From Bacteroidia bacterium (GTDB lineage Bacteria; Bacteroidota; Bacteroidia; Bacteroidales; CAJPTX01): a stretch of DNA of 7,621 nucleotides. The stretch lies in NCBI GenBank assembly GCA_905373625.1, contig CAJPTS010000085.1, forward strand, positions 1-7,621, read 5' to 3'. Under the pieces are notes generated by a model. The model was not told the origin of the DNA. It saw nothing but the letters and a program-made list of their open reading frames with translations, and made no database searches. A program made the position numbers and the translations under genes. Every line of letters begins with the position of its first letter. Positions within the stretch are counted from its first letter, which is position 1. Shown piece after piece: positions 1 through 6,700 of the stretch.

Positions 1-213
1 TGAAATTTTTACCGGACACCAATAATTCTTAAAATCTTCAAGATCCACTTTTATGATGTGATCAGAAGCAACACCGCGTTGTGCAAGATATGACACAAAT
101 ATCTCAAATAGGAGATAAGATTTTCCACATCTACGCATTCCCGTGATTACTTTAATCATACCATTGCCTTGTAAAGTGACCAGCTCGGCTAAGTACTTAT
201 CACGCTTTATCAT
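1..213 (-). CDS. AAA-type ATPase, AAA_14/DUF4143-like (N-terminal 71 codons, cut by window edge)
   Basis: The frame opens with ATG at 213 and stays open through base 1, so only the first 71 residues are visible; the rest lies beyond the window. It begins MIKRDKYLAELV and carries a P-loop GMRRCGKS (residues 25-32), matching the Walker A pattern GxxxxGKS, followed by YLLFEIFVSYL and a hydrophobic-acidic strand IIKVDLEDF. This arrangement, with KVITG just before the P-loop and Arg-Arg-Cys inside it, is typical of the bacterial ATPases carrying AAA_14 and DUF4143 domains, usually about 400 residues long and abundant in Bacteroidetes. These are predicted cytoplasmic ATP-binding proteins whose cellular role is poorly defined. 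The Walker B and DUF4143 parts cannot be checked here. The gene follows the large surface-protein gene on the same strand, but a strong terminator and about 540 bp separate them, so it is probably transcribed separately. The start is chosen because it matches the usual family N-terminus; only a weak GAGA precedes it. Confidence 0.85.
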   Translation of the reverse strand, partial: MIKRDKYLAELVTLQGNGMIKVITGMRRCGKSYLLFEIFVSYLAQRGVASDHIIKVDLEDFKNYWCPVKIS

Positions 214-266
214 TCTCGTAATCGAATTTTATGTGTATATGTCACAGAGTTTTCGATTACAAGAAT
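212..266 (-). promoter_or_regulatory. 55-bp dyad (15-bp arms) covering the start codon of the ATPase gene
   Basis: On the minus strand ATTCTTGTAATCGAA (266-252) is followed 25 nt later by TTCGATTACGAGAAT (226-212). The arms match at 14 of 15 positions, and the odd pair is T opposite G, which becomes a U-G wobble in RNA, so the transcript could form an uninterrupted 15-bp stem. The 3' arm contains the AT of the ATG and the only Shine-Dalgarno-like bases (GAGA). A smaller TGTG/CACA dyad (232-235 and 243-246) lies in the loop with exactly the same centre, base 239. The position suggests translational control by hiding the start, or a symmetric protein-binding operator. Which one applies, if either, is inference. 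Confidence 0.5.
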
Positions 267-674
267 AACGTTTTTCTCTCTCTTTGAGGGCATTACCCAT
301 TTCACTTTTACAGCCCTTGTCTCGTTTTTAAGCGTTTTTTTTCGCCTTAACGAGTTACTTTTCCGCTATTGCCTCTGTGATCTTCTTAGAGAGGTTTATT
401 TGTGCCTCTTTTTACCACCTCATTTGCCCCATTTCGGCAGAGAAGCTGATTGAGTCGTAATACGTTCTTCCTCCTCATAGTCGATCAATTTGTACCACGT
501 CTGGAGAAGTAACTCTTAATTGGACTAGCGGCAAGAGTCTCCATTCGTTGGGGAATTGAGTTGCAATTCGCTACATGGAACAGATCTGCAGTGCCTGAAA
601 AAAAAGGAAAGACTAGTCTTCAGAGCAAACCTCAAACGTTGCCTGCATAATAACAGATTGTCACTCAAAACAGC
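267..674. other. Non-coding gap with no recognised gene
   Basis: Between the terminator of the large gene and the dyad before the ATPase gene I see no convincing protein or RNA gene. The plus strand is strongly pyrimidine-rich from about 267 to 430, for example the tract at 270-284. One imperfect hairpin lies at 321-354 (CTCG and TTAAG-CG arms, 3-nt bulge, run of eight T in the loop), and short inverted repeats occur at 553-569 (GAATTG/CAATTC) and 609-620 (AAGACTAGTCTT, next to a run of eight A at 598-605). A 23-codon minus-strand frame at 229-300 is discussed as a finding. Whatever promoter drives the ATPase gene should lie here or in the dyad, but I find no good match to the Bacteroidetes -33/-7 consensus. 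Confidence 0.6.
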
Positions 675-709
675 AAAAAAAGGAGACTCCGCCCGAAGGC
701 GAAGTCTCC
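675..709 (-). terminator. Rho-independent terminator of the large LRR gene
   Basis: Read on the minus strand, GGAGACTTCGCC (709-698), the loop TTCG (697-694) and GGCGGAGTCTCC (693-682) form a 12-bp stem with a single G-U wobble, followed at once by seven T (681-675). The loop is closed by C-G, giving the exceptionally stable cUUCGg tetraloop. It starts 43 bases beyond the stop codon of the 2272-codon gene, exactly where a terminator is expected. On the plus strand the stem is preceded, not followed, by the homopolymer, so it acts in the minus direction only. Confidence 0.93.
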
Positions 710-752
710 CACTCTTCAATAAAACAATTTCAATAATTGAGATGAGAAGAAA

Positions 753-3700
753 CTATTTCTTGATAAGATTATAACTCTTTGTTCTACCACTTTCTGTCGT
801 TAAACGCAAAATATAGACTCCTGCTGTCAGATCAGAGGTCTCTACGCGCGCTTCGTTAGCCACTATAGTACCGTAACGAACAATTGTACCATTAGCACTA
901 ATGAGCTGATATCTTACACCTTGGAGATCATCACCAAGTACAATGCGTAGGTCGGCTTCGAACGGGTTCGGTGCAACAAGAACGTTAGCAAAGATCACGT
1001 CTTCTACAGCCGTACCTTTTTCTACCGTTACTACGCACTCACCCTTCACGTTATCCACGTCTGTGGTAACATCAATTTTGACCGTACCTTCCTTTATACC
1101 CTTTACATTACCCTTATCATCTACCGTAGCAATCGTTTCGTCTAGCGACTTGAATGTAACGGTGGCTGTAGCACCATCAGGCTGAAGTGTATACTCGATC
1201 TTTTGGGTTTCGCCAACCTTTACACTCAACGGCTTGATCGTGATGCCAGTAAGTTCAATTTTACCTGCTTCTACCGTTACTTTGCATGGACCATTGGCGG
1301 TTGGAACGTCTGTGGTTATCAAAATATTCACCTCACCAGCAGCCACACCTTTTACCTTACCTTGGTCATCTACCGTAGCTACGTTTGTATCTTGTGAGGC
1401 AAAGTACACTTTCGAAGTAGCACCAGCTGGTTGGAGACTGTACTTAATAGCCTTCGTTTCGCCAATTTTTACACTCAGTGGCTCAATCGTGATGCCTGTG
1501 GCAGGTTTGCTCTCGCATTCAGTTTTTGTACCCGTTGTCTGGATATCGGTCTTATCTTCGTAGCAAACCTTCCAGCCTTTTTGTGTTGCCAACTGGCTAG
1601 AGGAAGCCAACATTGCATCGTAATTAGGATCTGAGCCCGCAGCAACTTTTGCTTTAGCTGGGATCATTGTACCGCCCGCTGTAGGCAGCGTACAGTAGAT
1701 CTCGTCGTAAACAGCTGTTGCAAACTTATTGCCATAGCAAACCAATTCGTTCAACCTAGCATTTGTTGAAAGGTTCAGGGTACTTAATCCTAGCGCTTCG
1801 CAAGACAACTTTTCGAGATTTGCATTGGCAAGCAGATCTAATTCGGAGATTGTATTGTGCCCGCAATTCAACTCGGTAAGATTGGTTAGGCGAATTACAT
1901 CCAACTTCGTAAGCTTGTTGTTCGCACAATTCAACTTCTGAAGGTCGATTAATGCAGCAAGATTCAATTCAGAAATACTATTACCACTAACATTCAGCTC
2001 GGTGAGGCGCGCATCGTTAGTAAATGTAATTGCCGTGATTTTATCACCTGCATCTTTGGCTTCGAGTTTGGTTAGCGAGCCATATACCTCGATTGTACCG
2101 CTTGCGCTCTTTACTTTCACTGGATTATATGCATCCGTAAGCGTATACTGTAGAACGTTGCTTTCTGCTTTTACATAGACTTCGCCTGCACCTGCCAATT
2201 GTAGCTGTATATCTTCATTCTTTGCTACCGTGAGTGTTGTAACCAGCTTAACATGGCTAGGAATAGCATTTACCGATACATCTACGATACACTCTTTCGT
2301 AAGGTCAGTTTTCCCTGCAGCAGTTGCCACAACGGTAGCGCGACCTCCCTTGAGCGGTGTTATATTCCCTTCCACATCGATTTTCAGCACCTCAGCACTC
2401 TGCGCATCCTTTAACGACCACAACACGGTACGGTTCGAGGCAGTTTCGGGAAGAACTTCTGCTGTGATTTTTACAGGCGTACCTACCGTTGCCGATAGCG
2501 TTTCTGGTAACTTAATTTCAGTAGGTTCAACAAAGTCTGATACCACTTTCACCTTTAAGGTAGCCGATATCGTTGGGAAAGCCGAAGGCTTTATCGTTAC
2601 CGTAGTTTCACTCCCTACTGTAATTCCCTCTACCTCAACCTTAAATGGTTGAATGATAAACCCGTATTCGTCGAGCTTGGGCTCACAGGACACTGCAATA
2701 ACGGGATTGGCAGGAGTTGCATTAATCGTCCCATTGAAATAAGCAGAGGGAGGATCTAGGGTTACATTTACAGGATATTTCTTCCCGTCCTTCTTTATCA
2801 CAAGCTCATTTTGCGAGAGTATCAAACCTTTTACATCAGGTGCATTGATTTGCACTTTATAATTCTCTGTTATCTGATGTTCGGGGCTGTTATTCTTAGC
2901 CGTTACGATGAGATTCGTGCTAGCAGTTTTCGCCACCAAGAAGCCCGTATTGGCATCTATTATAGCTGCACCACCGTCTACCGACCATGTAATGTCGCGA
3001 TAGGTAGCATCCGCAGGTGCTATTTCTGCTGTAAACTGTACTTTGTCGCCAATGTGGAAAGGCGTAGGAATAGAAGACTTAATGGTAATGGTCTTCACCT
3101 GCTTTTCAAGTACAGTCACTTTCACTTGGGTTTTTGCTCCGCCGCCGTCTAGTGCTACGCATTCGAGGGTTGCAGTACCTATGTTAAGTGCTTCTAAAAC
3201 GGTAATAGTACCTTCATACAACTTCACTTTATCTGCGCCCTCTATAACAGTCCATTTTACATTCGGATTATCGGCATAAGAAGGCTCAATGGTAGGCTGC
3301 AGCTGTAGGGTTGCATGATGTTCGATCGCGATAGGATCCATCTTAATGCTCTTCACCTTCTCAGGTTCGCAGGCGTGGTTGCCACTATCCTCTGAACCTA
3401 GCGTAGCGCCCTCACCATTGTTCAAAAGGATATCCCAGTACTTTTTCGTAGCACGCGAAGTATAGCAATTGCTAGGCACCAACTTCGCATTGGCTTCCGC
3501 AGCATCCTTTACTGCATAGAGTTTCCCTTTAGCGTCTGAGGTACGTTCGGGGAGCAAACAGAATAACTGATTGAACGCTTCGATGTTCAAACCAGATCCA
3601 CCACACTTCAACTCTTTGAGCGGTGCGGGAGCAGAGCCGACACTCTTAAGCGCCGTTATCGTTGTTAGATTTGCGTTTTCAGAACAATCTACCTTTTCTA

Positions 3701-6700
3701 GCAATGTATTTGCTGTGAAATTCAACTGGTTAAGTTCGTTCTTAGCGCAATTCAACTCACGAAGCGCAGGGAACGTAGCAAGAGCCAACTCTTTTACGTG
3801 TGAATTATTTATATCTAGTTTTGCGAGGTTTGCGATATTAGACAATTGCACGCTTACCATTCCAGTACAATTGCTTGCCTTGAGTTCTGTTAAAGCATCG
3901 TGCTTTTCGATCTTTAGCGATTTTACCTTGTCTTGGTTGGTGATATCGAACGAGGTTATCTTGCTATGGAATTTGTAAGTACTCGGGTAAAGCGGTTTGA
4001 AAACACGTGTAATTTCCTGCCCTGGTGTTACATCCACATATTCAAAGCTACCAGACGCATCTTCTATCCAGAGCTCTTTGGCACTCGTTGTAAATTTCAC
4101 AGTGGTCTGACCTGCGTCTGCAACCAGCTCGATCACAGGCACGTCGTGTGGCTTCAGGTCGTCACAGGTTCTATTCTTATCGCCTTCGAAGGAGTTTTCA
4201 TTCTTATCTAGCACTTTCCACCCCTTATCCACGGCGATTTTCGTACCGCTCTTCAGAGCCTCTTTGAGGTTGTCTGCATTATCTTTATCTACTACTCTCA
4301 GTTCACCAGCGTTAGCACTTAACTGCGGCAACTTGCAGTATAGCTTAGTTAATTCGGTCGCATTAAGCCCCGTGTTGTAAACTTTTAGTTTTCTAAGCGC
4401 ATTGCAACCATCCAAGAACCACGCATCTTCGCCAGGCTTCTGTATCTCTTTGAAAGCCTTGCAATCATTGATACTCAGTTCTTTAAGCTTTGCACAACCA
4501 CGTAAATTTAAGTTGGAAAGAGTCGGATTCGAATGAATCAACAAAGTTCCTAGGTTTACGGCATTCTGCAAATCAAAAGCGACTAATGCATTTCTTTCGA
4601 TATCGATATACTCATACTTACTCTTATCTGCAGCTAGCGTAATCTCTGTTAGTCTGTTGTTATATGCCAACAATTTTTTCAAACCTGCAGCTGGAGTTAG
4701 ATCCAATGTAGTAAGCTGATTGTAAGAGACTTGTATTTCTGTAATCGCGTTTCCTAGCCTTACACTCGATAGTGCATTATTGAATAAGTTTACCTCAGTC
4801 AAGGCATTATGCGAGGAGAAATCTAATGATCCCGTTAAGCCGCACTCCTTAACCTCTAGGTTCGTTAGTTTAGTGTTCTTCGATAGGTCTAATGACGACA
4901 GATCCTTCGCCTTTGTAACAATGAGAGAGGTTAGAGCCGTTTGCCTTGTAATGTTGAGCGACTGTAACTTTCCAGCCTCCTTCAAAGTGAGTATTTTTAA
5001 GTCGGGTACACTCGTTAACTCTATTCCTTTTACGTTACCAGCACTTTCAATCTTTATCTCGGACAGTGCATTGGGTTGTGTAAAGAGATAGACATTCTCC
5101 TTTACCTCAATTTGATGCTCGCCCGTTGAATAATGTTGGTTACTGTAGAACTGGGCGATATCACTCGTCTTACTTTGCCAAAGTATGGTAGGTTTCTCTA
5201 CCTTAAACTTGACCGTAGTGCTACCAGCTAACTCCAGAGACACCTTGTCGGGATTTGTTGGAAGAGTTATGTCATTACAACCGACCGTGGAGGAGCACTG
5301 ATCTGTCACATCTATAGTACCACTAGCTATGTTATAAATCGCCCAATTTTTGCTTCTCGCCACACTACCGTTGACAAGAGGCAGCTCACTAGAGCTGAAA
5401 TTATATTTGAAGCTACCTTTAAGCAGATTTTTGCGGTCATGAAGCTGACAGAGCAGCTCTGTGAGAAGGCGAGCTGGGTAGTTGCTTGGCATATACACCT
5501 CTTCAAGCTTTTCCAGCCCTTCTAAATTAATCCTCTTTACATCAGTCCATCCAAAAAGTAACTTTTTGAGATCTTTCGCTTGTGAGACATTGAGCTCAGT
5601 CAAACTTTTTACATTAGCGAGATATAATTCTTCTAAAACTGATTGCGCTTGCACTGTAAGCGAGGTGAGTCCTTTTGCGCTATAGAGATCCAAGTTTTTC
5701 AAACTCTTGTTCACGTTGAGCGATACAGGTAAACTTACGCCCTGTGCTGTACAAGTCGCTAAATTGGGCGCATCCGTACCATCGAGCAACTTCCTAAGAG
5801 TTTCTGCACTAAGACTAGTACAGCTACTGCACTCCAATGTCTGTAGCTGCTCTCTTGCAAATTCTATTGTTTTTAACCCCGTACAACCCGTAACATCTAT
5901 CTTCGTAATAGCCGAACCCGAGAGGTCTAGTTTCGTTAATTCCTTACTTACCACCTCGACCGTCGCTAACTTTCCACAGTTCTTAGCCTCGAAGGTTGTT
6001 AATTTGCCGCACGACTTGGCGTCTATTGAGGTTAATTTGGAGCAACTGTTGGCATACAAGGTTTCTAGGGAGGCTTTCCCTGTTATCTGTGTTAAACCAG
6101 AATTGTTTGCTGTCAGCGTTCGTAAGGGTAAGGTGTCAAAACCTGTTATTGAGGTCAATTTAGCGCAAGAACTAATGTCAAGTGAACTAACCTTACTACT
6201 AGTAAGGTCGAGTGTCGTTAATTGCGCACTTTTCACTGCGACAGTCGCTAACTTCTCGCAATTCTTTGCCTCAAGAGTCTCTAATTTGCTGCTCTCTATT
6301 TTAGTTAAATTGGAGCAATTGTTAGCGCGCAAGGTCTCCAAAGATAATTCGGCAATACCTTTTATCTCAGATATCTTAGTACAATTACTAATATCTAAAA
6401 CAGCAACCTTACTGTAAGTAAGGTCGAGTGTCGTTAAGTTCGCACTGCGCGCTTTGACAGTCGCTAACTTCCCGCAATTCTTTGCCTCGAGAGTCTTTAA
6501 TTTGCTGCACTGCTTAGCGTCTATTCTAGTTAAATCGGAGCAACTGCTGGCATTCAAGGTTTCTAGGGAGGCTTGTCCTGTTATCTGAGTTAAACCAGAA
6601 TTGTATGCTGTCAGTGATCGTAAGGGTAAGGCGTCAAAACCTGTTATAGAGGTCAATTTAGCGCAAAGATTAACGTCAAGTGAACTAATCTTACAACCAG

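Noticed and set aside
232..246. CRP/FNR-like site (TGTGA...CACA)
   Set aside because: The spacing is one base short of the usual symmetric site and the second half lacks the T of TCACA. It is better seen as the inner part of the larger dyad.
212..266. Invertible (phase-variable) promoter flanked by inverted repeats
   Set aside because: Bacteroidales promoter inversions use repeats around a segment of roughly 100 bp or more carrying a promoter. Here only 25 bp lie between the arms, and one arm overlaps the start codon.
598..620. Second terminator (AAGACTAGTCTT followed by TCC and eight T on the minus strand)
   Set aside because: The stem is only about 4 bp around a 4-base loop and is spaced from the T run; a strong terminator lies just upstream.
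525..774. Two short open frames (minus 525-719, plus 556-774) after the large gene
   Set aside because: Both run through the intrinsic terminator and have low-complexity composition without a ribosome-binding site; one overlaps the end of the large gene.
5707..6417. Long plus-strand open frame (236 codons) antisense to LRR module 1
   Set aside because: It lies within the repeated LRR codons and simply reflects their regular composition. The minus-strand frame has signal peptide, domains and sorting signal; this one shows no recognisable protein features.
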